Assembly (NCBI GenBank): GCA_910575075.1 | Contig: CAJTCY010000013.1 | Coordinates: 62,001 to 126,000 of the forward strand | DNA: 64,000 bases | Reading direction: 5' to 3' | Source: Lachnospiraceae bacterium | Lineage (GTDB): Bacteria > Bacillota > Clostridia > Lachnospirales > Lachnospiraceae | Shown here: one piece after another, positions 7,982-17,139 of the stretch | How the letters are laid out: each line of letters begins with the position of its first letter | Position numbering within the stretch: the first letter of the stretch is position 1 | Notes under the pieces: generated by a model | The model's database searches: none | What the model saw: only the letters and a program-made list of their open reading frames with translations | What the model was told of the DNA's origin: nothing | Position numbers and translations under genes: made by a program

Positions 7982-8026
7982 TTCCCTCCTCTTTCTCTTG
8001 GCCAGAACTCATCTACGGCTCACCTT

Positions 8027-9307
8027 TCAAATCCGAAAATAGGCACAGATCAAATCTGTCAGTGCCTGTATGTCTCTGGCACCCATAGTTTCCACCGCAG
8101 AATGCATGGCAAGCAGCGGAATCCCAACATCTACCGTCTTTACAGGAAGAAAACTAGACGCAATGGAACCTAATGTTCCGCCTCCCAAAAGATCTGAACG
8201 GTTTACAAATTTTTGATACGGAATGTTTTCTTTTCGGCAGATCTGCTCTATCACTGCCACTGCTTCACAGTCTGTAGCATATGACTGAGAGCTTGATTCT
8301 TTAATACAAAGTCCTTTTCCCAATACTGGTTTATTTGTAATATCCATCTTTCCCATCTTATTGGGATGCAGCCCATGCGCAACATCTACTGACAGCAAGA
8401 AAGAATGATACAGGCACTCTGTCCACTGCGCCGGTGTTTTTCCAAAGCATTCTAATATCCTTTGGAGCAAATTCAGCAGCAGCATGGAGCCTGCCCCCTG
8501 CTTGGTACGGCTGCCAATTTCCTCATGGTCAAACAATGCAATTACATTGATCCCTTTCTGTCTGCTGCTTTCTGTCATTCCTGTCAATAACGCCTGTACA
8601 GAAGTAAGGTTATCAAGCCTGGGGGAAAGAATCAATTCCTCATCCATCCCCACATACCGAGGCTGTTCCTGACAGTATACCCACAACTCATAATCCAGAA
8701 TATCTTCTACTTCTCTTCCAAGCTCTTTTGCCAAAAACTTTAGAAATGGCTGCTCTTGTCCCTGACTGGCAAACCCCAAAACAGGGAGGAGATCTGTCTG
8801 TTTATTTAATTCTATCCCTTTATTCACATCACGATTCATATGAATTGCAAGATTGGGAATCACTCCCAGTGTCCGTTCCACTGAAATCATCCGTACTTCC
8901 GGATGCAGCACGTCTTCTCCTGCCAGTGCCACACGTCCTGAAATACTTAATGGACGGTCAAGCCAGGTATTTAAAATTGCCCCTCCGTATACTTCCACGT
9001 TTACCTGGGCATACCCTCCCACCTCCAGATCTGGGCATGGTTTTACCCGAAGACAGGGAAAATCTGTATGAGCAGCTGCAATTCTTATATCGTCTGTCCC
9101 AGCCTGTTTCCCAATAGTGAACGCAAACAATGAGGTATCATGAAAAATGACATAATATTTCCCCCCCTCATAGAGCTTCCAGGACTGTCCATATGCCAAT
9201 TCCTCAAATCCCGCCGCCTGAAGCTGCGCTTGGGCTTCTCTCACCACCATTACCGCGCTGGTTCCCTTCTCCAGTAAATGAAATAATGCTTCTTCCGACC
9301 GTTTCAT
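8027..9307 (-). CDS. M18 family aminopeptidase
   Basis: The 426-residue protein has the length and metal-site motifs of the M18 (aspartyl aminopeptidase-like) family: AAAHTDFPCLRVKP, a DNLTS motif, ALFDHEEIGS with the catalytic glutamates, and MHSAVETMGARD near the C terminus. M18 enzymes are cytosolic, di-zinc, dodecameric exopeptidases that release N-terminal residues, often Asp/Glu, from peptides. A strong AGGAGG precedes the start. It is followed closely by the transglutaminase-like lipoprotein gene. Confidence 0.93.
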   Translation of the reverse strand: MKRSEEALFHLLEKGTSAVMVVREAQAQLQAAGFEELAYGQSWKLYEGGKYYVIFHDTSLFAFTIGKQAGTDDIRIAAAHTDFPCLRVKPCPDLEVGGYAQVNVEVYGGAILNTWLDRPLSISGRVALAGEDVLHPEVRMISVERTLGVIPNLAIHMNRDVNKGIELNKQTDLLPVLGFASQGQEQPFLKFLAKELGREVEDILDYELWVYCQEQPRYVGMDEELILSPRLDNLTSVQALLTGMTESSRQKGINVIALFDHEEIGSRTKQGAGSMLLLNLLQRILECFGKTPAQWTECLYHSFLLSVDVAHGLHPNKMGKMDITNKPVLGKGLCIKESSSQSYATDCEAVAVIEQICRKENIPYQKFVNRSDLLGGGTLGSIASSFLPVKTVDVGIPLLAMHSAVETMGARDIQALTDLICAYFRI

Positions 9308-9521
9308 TTGCTGCCTCCTGTATTTCTTCCTATTATTGATTTTTAATCATTATCACACTTATTATCCCTCATAACTATACTACAAATGCAGAAGTTTTTC
9401 CAGCAGTTATACACGGCCGGCAAAAATGGAATTGAATCCTGTACAGGAATCTGATAAAATTATTATCATACATCTGCTGAAATATTTTTACATTTTCACT
9501 GCTGAAAATCAGGAGGTATTT

Positions 9522-10028
9522 ATGACAGCGTTATCTATTTTAAATGTAAAAGAATTTATGAATATATTACTGCGTACAGACACCTTTGACAGTTTTCTTC
9601 TGTCAGAAGGTTCCATCACTACCTACATGACCTTTCTTCTGGACGGACATTCTCATGCAGATTTTTTCAGCCCCGAAGATGAGATTTATCCCAAAATCAG
9701 ACAGGAAGATTATGTTCCCTTTTCTCTGGTACGCCCTGCATGTTTTAACCTGATTAAAGGAAAACGTACGCCATCCGCCTTCAAACTTGTATTTCAGCTC
9801 TCCAGAGAGAATCTTGTGCGCACCCTGGCCTCTGCCAGCCACTCTCTTGCCCTGGAAGATATTTCCGGTCTTTATCTGAATCTGATTTACCAGAACCAGC
9901 AGCTCACCTGCACCACTGGTGTTTCCCGACGCACATTTTCCATGGATAAATCGCTTGATCATACATGGGATGAGTTAGTAAAACGTTTTTTGAAAAAGCA
10001 TAAAATACCTTTCGAGCCGCTTGTATGA
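9522..10028 (+). CDS. DUF5721 family protein
   Basis: The 168-residue protein starts MTALSILNVKEFMNILLRTDTF, the hallmark of a small Lachnospiraceae family of unknown function (DUF5721). The start at 9522 is chosen because AGGAGG lies 8 bases upstream; 32 further codons are open upstream but carry no ribosome binding site. It has no signal peptide, membrane helix or known catalytic motif and is predicted cytosolic. It is divergent from the M18 gene and upstream of the cold-shock gene, which has its own promoter. Confidence 0.75.
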   Translation: MTALSILNVKEFMNILLRTDTFDSFLLSEGSITTYMTFLLDGHSHADFFSPEDEIYPKIRQEDYVPFSLVRPACFNLIKGKRTPSAFKLVFQLSRENLVRTLASASHSLALEDISGLYLNLIYQNQQLTCTTGVSRRTFSMDKSLDHTWDELVKRFLKKHKIPFEPLV

Positions 10029-10102
10029 CAAATATTTCCAGCTTTTAATTCCCCGAAGCAAGCGATTTTTACAAAATTCACAAATTTTCCTTTGAATATT
10101 CC

Positions 10103-10131
10103 TTTACTTTTGGAGAATAATGTGCTATCCT
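10103..10131 (+). promoter_or_regulatory. Sigma-A type promoter of the cold-shock gene
   Basis: TTTACT (10103-10108) and TATCCT (10126-10131) are separated by exactly 17 bases, placing transcription start near 10138 and leaving a leader of about 40 bases before the cold-shock start codon. Confidence 0.6.
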
Positions 10132-10179
10132 AAACTTATGTCATAAGAAAGACATAGATTATATATTGGAGGTACTGAC

Positions 10180-10380
10180 ATGCAAGGTACAGTAAAATGG
10201 TTTAATAACCAAAAAGGATATGGCTTCATTTCTGATGAATCTGGAAACGACGTATTTGTTCACTACTCTGGATTAAATATGGAAGGTTTCAAATCCTTAG
10301 AAGAAGGCGCTACTGTTGAATTTGACGTAACAGAAGGTTCTAAAGGACCTCAGGCTGTTAATGTAACTGTAGTTCGCTAA
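10180..10380 (+). CDS. Cold-shock protein, CspA family
   Basis: The 66-residue protein is a single cold-shock OB fold with both RNA-binding motifs intact: [12 protein letters not shown] (RNP1) and DVFVHYS (RNP2). Members bind single-stranded nucleic acid and act as RNA chaperones in the cytosol. TTGGAGG precedes the start. A promoter upstream and a terminator downstream make it a single-gene transcript. Confidence 0.97.
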   Translation: MQGTVKWFNNQKGYGFISDESGNDVFVHYSGLNMEGFKSLEEGATVEFDVTEGSKGPQAVNVTVVR

Positions 10381-10470
10381 TTTCATCAGGTTCTCAATGT
10401 ACCTTTGTCTGAATATAGAATTTCGGTTTTTTATTAAGATATAAGATATTGATGAAACACAGGTGATTGC

Positions 10471-10495
10471 AAAAAGCTGCCATTGGCAGCTTTTT
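10471..10495 (+). terminator. Rho-independent terminator after the cold-shock gene
   Basis: AAAAAGCTGCC, a short ATT-centred loop and GGCAGCTTTTT form a perfect stem with flanking A and T runs, so it could also stop transcription of the convergent lspA-like gene. Confidence 0.85.
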
Positions 10496-10504
10496 GTTAT
10501 GTTC

Positions 10505-10966
10505 TCATACAAGAAATCCTCTCTTACATTTCAGCATCACCATGATTCCACCCAGAAAAATACACAAATCTGATATATTAAAAATGATCCGGTCCAACCA
10601 TTTCCATGAGGTATGAAAACTGAAATAATCTACCACATATCCTCTGAAAATTCTGTCATAGTAATTGCTCGCACCTCCGCCCAGCAGCAGGCTTAAGCCC
10701 AGCATAATCCCGAAATTGTCTTTTTTCCTCATAAGAAGAAACCAAACTGCTCCCAAAATCAGCAGCATACCACCGCAGATCACCTTCAATGTTTTCTGGC
10801 ACTTATTCAAAATATTCAAAGCTGCACCAGAATTATGATATCTGCGCAGCAGAATCCTGCCCTTGCAAATCCCTTTCTCTTCTCCCCATTTCAAATGTTT
10901 CTCCATATAATTTTTCAGAAAAAAATCTCCTCCAAATATCGTAAAAATCAATGCCGCAAATTTCAT
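10505..10966 (-). CDS. Signal peptidase II (LspA) family protein
   Basis: This 153-residue, four-helix membrane protein has LspA motifs: YHNSGAAL, GGGASNYYDRIFRGYVVDYF with the first catalytic Asp, and IFNISDLCIFLG with the second. LspA cleaves lipidated prolipoprotein signal peptides at the outer face of the membrane. The N-terminal part is more divergent than in housekeeping enzymes and there is no rluD-like partner gene, so it may be a paralogue; whether another lspA exists cannot be seen from this window. AGGAGG supports the start. Confidence 0.85.
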   Translation of the reverse strand: MKFAALIFTIFGGDFFLKNYMEKHLKWGEEKGICKGRILLRRYHNSGAALNILNKCQKTLKVICGGMLLILGAVWFLLMRKKDNFGIMLGLSLLLGGGASNYYDRIFRGYVVDYFSFHTSWKWLDRIIFNISDLCIFLGGIMVMLKCKRGFLV

Positions 10967-11129
10967 TTTCTGCCTCCTCCTACGTATATCCTCATCTTAT
11001 TGCATCTCCAATTTTATCACATTTATACTATATGGTAAATGCTTTCCCCCTTTTTGATTTTCCCCTTGAGTCCCTGTATTTTATTTGACATTTTTACAAT
11101 ACCAAGAGGGAAAACAGTTTTTAATTAAA

Positions 11130-12812
11130 TTACCGAATCCGTATCTCTTCAAATGTCCGGTACAGATTCAGTCTTCCCCAGCCATATGCCCTGTCTGGAT
11201 AAACGCGCTTGGGGTCCCGCTCGGCGCTGCGGATCAGCATATTTTTTATGTCGATACCTGAAATTGCAGAATAGTTTCCCCTGACAATCCCCCATTCCAT
11301 CATAAGCGCTACTGCTCCCGCAGTGACTGCCGAGGCTGCGCTGGTGCCGCTTCTTGTGACAAACATATCTCGTGGCGCCGCGCCGAACACTTCCACTCCT
11401 GGCGCCACAAAATTAGGTTTTATGGTGCCGTTAGCTGCAAATCCTCTGCCTGACCTGAGATAAATGCTGTTATCTCTGACATCATAGGCGCCTACGCTCA
11501 TAGGCACTACTGCCCCCGAAGGCACCGTAATGGTAGTGTCTGGATTAGATCGAACAAAAAAGACCTCTCCTGTTAAAAATTCCTCCAGCGGCAGCCACAT
11601 ATGGAAAAATTTTCCGATTTCTCCCTCCTGATACACCCGGATATTCCATAACCCCTGGGTGGGCTTGGAAAAACGGATATAAATAACCTGAGAGCCGTCC
11701 AGAATTCCCAAAATACGGTAATCAACGGACACTTTCGTATCTTCAAACAGAAAACTATACTCCCGTCCTCCAGACAATATATACTCACTGGGCATCCGCT
11801 CCCCGGTAGGAGAAATAATATCTACCAAAAAACGCTGCGGCGCCTGCGCCCACATTTCTACATAAAAACCCTGTACACCTGCGCCCACATTAATTTCCAC
11901 ATTTTGAACCGTTTCATCTTCCGCCAGCTCTCCCAGATAATGATGGCGGGAATTCCCTTCATTTCCCACAGCTATCACCACCGCTTGTTCTCTTTGCAGC
12001 GCCGCAAAATTCAGCATGGTAGACAAAGGGCTGGTTCCGGTATGTCCGCCCAAATCCGTTCCTAAACCAACACAGATAACAAGGGGCATATGCCGTTCCT
12101 GAGCAAGAAGGCTTAAGTATTTGACTCCCGCCATGATATCATTTTCCTGATAGGCCGTGGCGTCTGGATTTATAAAATAAAAGTCCCGAAGATACTCTTT
12201 TGCAGGTTTTAACTTTACCATTGCAATCTTGGCATAGGGCGCCGCGCCTGAAAAATTTTTCTCTGGAATTTCGCTTCCCGCCGCCACACTTGCCACATAA
12301 GTTCCATGTCCCTCTTCGTCTGTAACAGGCACTACTTCCCTGGGGTTTTCACAGTTTAGGGCACGGTTAATCTTCTCATCCTGATATTCGCTGCCATAAA
12401 TGAACCCGCCAGGAGGCGTCCCGCTGCGGTCCGTCTGATCCCAGATCGCAGCAATTCTGGTACTGCCGTCACTGTTGCGGAATACCTGGTTTTCATAATC
12501 AATTCCAGAATCCAGAAATCCAATCAACACCCCCTGCCCTTTCAACCCCAGAGTCGGCTGGTTCTGCAGCCTCAAAATCCCGCTTACTTCCAGAGCGCTT
12601 TCGTCCATTGGCGCATAACATGCCGGAATGGCATTATAACTGTAATTTTTAATGTTTAAAGGCGGATTTCCCTCCCGTGGAATATAAATAATATCATAAT
12701 TCTCATCTAATTTTTGAACACATGAATTTACAGGCGTTCCTCTGGGTTCTAAAATATATTCCATTATAAAATCGTAATAATCATTTGAATAGACAGCTTC
12801 TTCACAATCCAT
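11130..12812 (-). CDS. S8 family serine peptidase (subtilisin-like)
   Basis: The triad is complete: Asp in LIGFLDSGIDY, His in EEGHGTYVAS and Ser in SGTSAASAVTAG, with the oxyanion Asn in AVGNEGNS. The long insertion between His and Ser regions, and the start MDCEEAVYSNDYYDFIMEY, resemble clostridial Csp-like subtilases. The start at 12812 is preferred over one 17 codons upstream because GAAAGGA lies 8 bases before it. There is no signal peptide, so it is predicted cytoplasmic or released by another route. The substrate is unknown; Csp relatives process spore cortex hydrolases, but no such partner is adjacent. Confidence 0.88.
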   Translation of the reverse strand: MDCEEAVYSNDYYDFIMEYILEPRGTPVNSCVQKLDENYDIIYIPREGNPPLNIKNYSYNAIPACYAPMDESALEVSGILRLQNQPTLGLKGQGVLIGFLDSGIDYENQVFRNSDGSTRIAAIWDQTDRSGTPPGGFIYGSEYQDEKINRALNCENPREVVPVTDEEGHGTYVASVAAGSEIPEKNFSGAAPYAKIAMVKLKPAKEYLRDFYFINPDATAYQENDIMAGVKYLSLLAQERHMPLVICVGLGTDLGGHTGTSPLSTMLNFAALQREQAVVIAVGNEGNSRHHYLGELAEDETVQNVEINVGAGVQGFYVEMWAQAPQRFLVDIISPTGERMPSEYILSGGREYSFLFEDTKVSVDYRILGILDGSQVIYIRFSKPTQGLWNIRVYQEGEIGKFFHMWLPLEEFLTGEVFFVRSNPDTTITVPSGAVVPMSVGAYDVRDNSIYLRSGRGFAANGTIKPNFVAPGVEVFGAAPRDMFVTRSGTSAASAVTAGAVALMMEWGIVRGNYSAISGIDIKNMLIRSAERDPKRVYPDRAYGWGRLNLYRTFEEIRIR

Positions 12813-12848
12813 GTTACTGTCCTTTCTTTTTTTATCAGCATATGCAGA

Positions 12849-12879
12849 AAAAGAGGATTCCATGAACGGAATCCCCTTT
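12849..12879 (-). terminator. Terminator of the arabinofuranosidase operon
   Basis: On the minus strand AAAGGGGATTCCG pairs with GGAATCCTCTTT across a short loop, followed by T-rich sequence. It lies just after the GH51 stop codon at 12907 and before the S8 protease start. Confidence 0.75.
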
Positions 12880-12906
12880 CAAATTTCTACTGGTAAGAGA
12901 ACTGTG

Positions 12907-15900
12907 CTATTTTACCGTAATCTTAACTTTTTTCGTCTTTTTATTAAAGGTTTTTACCGTAATAACCGCCGTCCCCTTTTTCTTTGCCTTTACCACACCC
13001 TTGGAACTAACCGTTGCCACTTTCTTCTTGGAAGAAGTAAAGGTAATTTTATTACTTGCCGTTCCTTTGGGCAGTGTTACTTTCAGTTTACAGGTTTTTC
13101 CTTTCTTCAATGTTTTTTTTGCCGGAACCACCTTCGTAATCTTTTTCGGCGCCTTTTTTATCGTAATAGAATATTTCGTCACTTCCCCGCCATTTTTATT
13201 AACGGCGCTTATTGTAACCTTTCCCACCTTTTTCGTGGTTACTGTTCCTTTACTGTTCACCACCGCTATATTCTTATTAGAAGTCGTGTACGTACAATTC
13301 TCAGTCTTTACAGAAAATTTCTCTTTAAATCCTATTTCGGCCTTCTTATTTATAATCTTGATTTTCACAAGATTCTGAATCGCAGACTGTAAATTTCTGT
13401 CTGCCTGGTCCACCTGCTCCTGCGTGGCATTTGGATCACCGGCCACTTTTTTCGCCGCGTCTAACGCTGATAAGAATACGTTCCAGCTCTGCTGCGTATA
13501 CTGCCCTTCCTGTCGGTAATTCTTCTCTGCGGCGCCTACTGCAGAATTCAGCTTTGCAACGGACTCTGAGGAAGCCGGAGGATTGACGGTTTCCGTCTGG
13601 GGATTGTAATTTACTTTTACCACGGTCAGTGACATTGCCGGAACTTCATAGATCAGTTTTCCGCCGCTGACAGCAGCCTTGGTGGTAACTGGTGCAATCT
13701 TTTTCTGGTCTGAAATGGTATTCATATCCATGGCATTTCCAGACAGACAGATCAACTCGACCTCTGCCCCCTCTTTTACACTCGGATAATTCAGCGTAAT
13801 TTCTTTGGAATAATCCGCATGATTTACCAATTTCGTATAAATACAATTCTCATCTTCCGAAGAAACATAATACAATTCTGTCTGGTGCCCTTTCTTCTCA
13901 TGATACGAAGCGGAAGCATCATTGTATTTCTCCAGCGTGGTGTTGATAATATGTTTGCCATAATTGTTAGAATACATCGTCTGCACATAATAGCTGGGTG
14001 TTCCATAGCTGCTGTAAGCGTCAAATTTAATGAGGTTATAATCCCAGTCCCTGCAGCCTTCCCGCTCAAAAAGCGGCGCATAGGAAGCATGGCGGACAAT
14101 ATCACCATTGCGCTCAATTCCAGTCATATAGGCTGCCTCGCTGATTGCCGTGTCCAGCACGTTCTCAGGCGTGCCCGTGTTATGCCCTGCATACTCACCG
14201 ATAAATACATTACTGCCGCCTTCATTCAAGCGTTTGTAGCTGTCATACAGATAGTCTTCATTCAAAAGAGTATTAGAACCGTCTCCTGCATAATTAATAT
14301 AGTAATGTTCGTCTACCAGTGTTTCTCCCGGCATATCCCGGTTAATCCACCGCCATGCATCCGTATCCTGGCTTCCCTGGTAGTAGGGTCCTGTGGAAGA
14401 AATGAGCGTAATTTTCCGGTCTGGATAATGCTCTTTCACATAGTCTTCCACATAATTTTTAATCCACGTAAAATTAGCATAATACGGAGCTTTTTCTGTA
14501 TTCCAGTTCTCGTTTCCGATACCCAGATAGTTGAGTTCAAAAGGCGCTTCATGTCCATTCTGCACACGCTTGGAGGCCCAGAATTTCTGTGTGGCGTCGG
14601 AACTTGCAGGACTGCCCCAGCAATAATCAATAAGATTGGTAGCATGTTCTGCAAATGGCTTCAAATCATTGCCTGTGACAGCCTCTGCTGTATTGCGGAA
14701 CTGGCAGAATATGCCTGCGCTTAAGATCGGAAATGGCTGCGCACCCAAATCTTCACAGAGCGTGAGAATCTCATGATAGCCAAACTGATAGGACATCATA
14801 TAGCCATATCCCTCTGGCAGATAGCCGACCGGATGTCCTTCTGTTCCCCAATAACTTCCGATCGCTCTTCTCTCTTCCAGAGGCCCAACGGAATCTTCCC
14901 AATTATAGTAACCATCGGTTCCATAACTGCCTTCTACTACACAGCCGCCTGGAAAACGGATAAAACTAGGATTTAATTCCTGCAGTTTCTCGACCAGATC
15001 TTTCCGCAGACCCTTGCCATAGGAGTAATTCTTATTGCCATAACCATAGCTGTCTGTGGGAATCAGAGAAACCATGTCAATGTACATGGCGTCAGAACTG
15101 ACTGCTCCTTCAAATGTCAGAACGAGCGTTCCAAGTTTTGTAGCAGTTCCTTTCAGCGAAGCGGAAATTTTCTCCCACTTTCCGCTTTTTTTCAGCTCTA
15201 ACGCTGCTTCATTAGTCACTGCCTGACCTGCATCATCTACTACCTTTACCTTCACAGCGCCAGCATATGAGCCGTCCGCTTTCATCCACATAGAAAAATC
15301 ATAATTTTTCTCTGCAGTAATTGCCATTGCTGACTTGTCCAGCTCTGCCTTTTTTACAAATCCATGATTAGACAATGTCTGGTTTCCTGTAATTTTAGCA
15401 TAATTCTTATTCTTATCATTTAATCCTGCTTCTCTCTCTACTACAAAACCTGCCGCATTGCTGCTGTCCCAGTGCAGCTTCCAGGAATCCTGATCACCTT
15501 TCACTTCTGGTGCAGTCGGCGAATCCAGATTCCTGTAATTCTCAAAAGAATTATTTTTTACCAGTTCCGCAGCAAGACCTCCGTCCGCCGAACTGTTGAT
15601 ATCTTCATAGAATACGCCGAATAATTCCTGGCTGATATCTACGCCCTTATTTTTCTGGTCGATTGTCATGGCATACTCTGTAACTTTATCAGACAGCACC
15701 ATAACTTCCATCTTTTTCTCTTTTTTGACGCTTTCATTTGCTGCCAGCGCACATGTGGCCGTCAAGGTAACTCTGGTATCCTGGGCGGGAGGCGTAATTT
15801 TCCCCTCATCAGAAATCACAGAGGGATTGCCGCTCTTCCAGGAAACATTTACCTTATTATTCATTGCTTTTGCCGGCAGTGTCAGCTGCCTGCAGATACG

Positions 15901-17067
15901 GCTGGCCACCCTGCCCTCTTTTATTTCTGGTATTTCCAGAGAGTTTGCCGCCGCCGATACCACAAACGCATCACCGACATTTGAATACACTTTCCAGCGG
16001 TATACGCCGCAGGCCGTTCCAGTAACAGTCATATACATGCGAATACATTTCGTGGTAATCTCTCCAATGGTAATCTGATTATATTGGTTAAATTTGGAGA
16101 AATTCTTGCTGTTGGAGATTAATTCTGCCTGCTTCCAGCTTCCATCCGCCCCCTTATATTCAAATCTCACGTTAGACGGAACCTTCATTCCTCCCTCGTC
16201 GCCATACCAGTACACCTGAAATGTCTTTGTGGTTACAGCTTCCTCCCAGTCATACTGAATCCAGCATTCTGTTCCCACATTCTGGGGCCAGTTCCCCCAG
16301 CCCAGCCCGTTTCCTATGGAAGATCCTGTGGGTTCAAACTCCGGATTATTGATACCGTTTACGTTCTCCCAGTCTGAAGTATAGTGGGCGCTGGGCGAAG
16401 CATATACTGCTGCATCCGGAAGTTTCAGATCTTCACTGGGTTCTTCTGGCGGAACCGGCTCAGGTTTGGGAAAATCCTCCGGTATCTCACCCAGGAGTTT
16501 CCAGTCATATACGGCAACCGGCATCTTCGTGGTTCCAGACAATGCATGTTCCATCGTGACACGTATCTGAGAAGCCGTCACTGGTTCAAATTCGTATGTC
16601 TTTTCCACATTTCCGGCAAACTCCCAGGTTCCTGTTCTGGTAACCTCCTCCCAGGTTCCATCCTCTTTTGTATATTCCACCGTAATATTTGTGGGCGTCA
16701 CAACTCCTTCCACATTATCGAAAAATTTTATGGTCATACCCGATATCTCAGCTTTTCGCTCCCCAAAATCGTATTTCATCCACTGAGGACGTTGATTGAG
16801 CTTATCGTCACTGTGTCCGTTCCAAAAAGAATCCATATCGCCGTCAGCAAAATTATCCGGACCTGCTCCCCATCCCACAAAATTAACAGAAGGCGTTGCA
16901 TAATCCCGAAGCGTAGGCTGATCCACATTCTCCCATCTGTCGGCTGTTCCTTTTATTTCTTCTTCCCCGGCTGCTTCTGCTGGCAGAGACGCCGCCGGCA
17001 GAGAAGTAAAAATCATAGCTCCCGCCAGCAGCAAACTTGCCGCTCTAAATAATCTCTTAAATTTCAT
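12907..17067 (-). CDS. Secreted GH51 alpha-L-arabinofuranosidase, multidomain
   Basis: This exported 1386-residue enzyme is predicted to remove terminal alpha-L-arabinofuranose from arabinan or arabinoxylan. Order: signal peptide (1-33), two discoidin/F5-8C-like carbohydrate-binding domains (about 50-370), an Ig-like domain (to 455), the GH51 catalytic region (about 466-1150) with a beta-sandwich insert, one FIVAR helical repeat (about 1170-1229), and two lysine-rich Ig-like (BIG2-type) domains to the end. The acid/base Glu is in GIGNENW (about residue 851) and the nucleophile Glu in FIGEYAG (about 955). The start at 17067 follows GAAAGGGG. There is no LPXTG, so wall retention may rest on the basic C terminus. 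It lies 72 bases behind the GH127 gene in the same operon. Confidence 0.92.
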   Translation of the reverse strand: MKFKRLFRAASLLLAGAMIFTSLPAASLPAEAAGEEEIKGTADRWENVDQPTLRDYATPSVNFVGWGAGPDNFADGDMDSFWNGHSDDKLNQRPQWMKYDFGERKAEISGMTIKFFDNVEGVVTPTNITVEYTKEDGTWEEVTRTGTWEFAGNVEKTYEFEPVTASQIRVTMEHALSGTTKMPVAVYDWKLLGEIPEDFPKPEPVPPEEPSEDLKLPDAAVYASPSAHYTSDWENVNGINNPEFEPTGSSIGNGLGWGNWPQNVGTECWIQYDWEEAVTTKTFQVYWYGDEGGMKVPSNVRFEYKGADGSWKQAELISNSKNFSKFNQYNQITIGEITTKCIRMYMTVTGTACGVYRWKVYSNVGDAFVVSAAANSLEIPEIKEGRVASRICRQLTLPAKAMNNKVNVSWKSGNPSVISDEGKITPPAQDTRVTLTATCALAANESVKKEKKMEVMVLSDKVTEYAMTIDQKNKGVDISQELFGVFYEDINSSADGGLAAELVKNNSFENYRNLDSPTAPEVKGDQDSWKLHWDSSNAAGFVVEREAGLNDKNKNYAKITGNQTLSNHGFVKKAELDKSAMAITAEKNYDFSMWMKADGSYAGAVKVKVVDDAGQAVTNEAALELKKSGKWEKISASLKGTATKLGTLVLTFEGAVSSDAMYIDMVSLIPTDSYGYGNKNYSYGKGLRKDLVEKLQELNPSFIRFPGGCVVEGSYGTDGYYNWEDSVGPLEERRAIGSYWGTEGHPVGYLPEGYGYMMSYQFGYHEILTLCEDLGAQPFPILSAGIFCQFRNTAEAVTGNDLKPFAEHATNLIDYCWGSPASSDATQKFWASKRVQNGHEAPFELNYLGIGNENWNTEKAPYYANFTWIKNYVEDYVKEHYPDRKITLISSTGPYYQGSQDTDAWRWINRDMPGETLVDEHYYINYAGDGSNTLLNEDYLYDSYKRLNEGGSNVFIGEYAGHNTGTPENVLDTAISEAAYMTGIERNGDIVRHASYAPLFEREGCRDWDYNLIKFDAYSSYGTPSYYVQTMYSNNYGKHIINTTLEKYNDASASYHEKKGHQTELYYVSSEDENCIYTKLVNHADYSKEITLNYPSVKEGAEVELICLSGNAMDMNTISDQKKIAPVTTKAAVSGGKLIYEVPAMSLTVVKVNYNPQTETVNPPASSESVAKLNSAVGAAEKNYRQEGQYTQQSWNVFLSALDAAKKVAGDPNATQEQVDQADRNLQSAIQNLVKIKIINKKAEIGFKEKFSVKTENCTYTTSNKNIAVVNSKGTVTTKKVGKVTISAVNKNGGEVTKYSITIKKAPKKITKVVPAKKTLKKGKTCKLKVTLPKGTASNKITFTSSKKKVATVSSKGVVKAKKKGTAVITVKTFNKKTKKVKITVK

Positions 17068-17090
17068 ATTTCGTCCCCTTTCATTGCATA

Positions 17091-17115
17091 ACAGGGGCGG
17101 AATATCCGCCCCTGT
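17091..17115 (-). promoter_or_regulatory. Intercistronic hairpin between GH127 and GH51 genes
   Basis: ACAGGGGCGGA and TCCGCCCCTGT form a perfect GC-rich stem in the 72-bp gap. No T run follows, so it is more likely an RNA-processing or stability element, or a leaky terminator that sets the ratio of the two enzymes, than a full stop. Confidence 0.6.
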
Positions 17116-17139
17116 CCTCAAGATTACTGTCAAAAACAA

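Noticed and set aside
11050-11115. A further family C copy near the S8 protease stop codon
   Set aside because: The TTGAGT and ATACCAA pieces are present, but the arms do not pair well, so it was not listed as a repeat.
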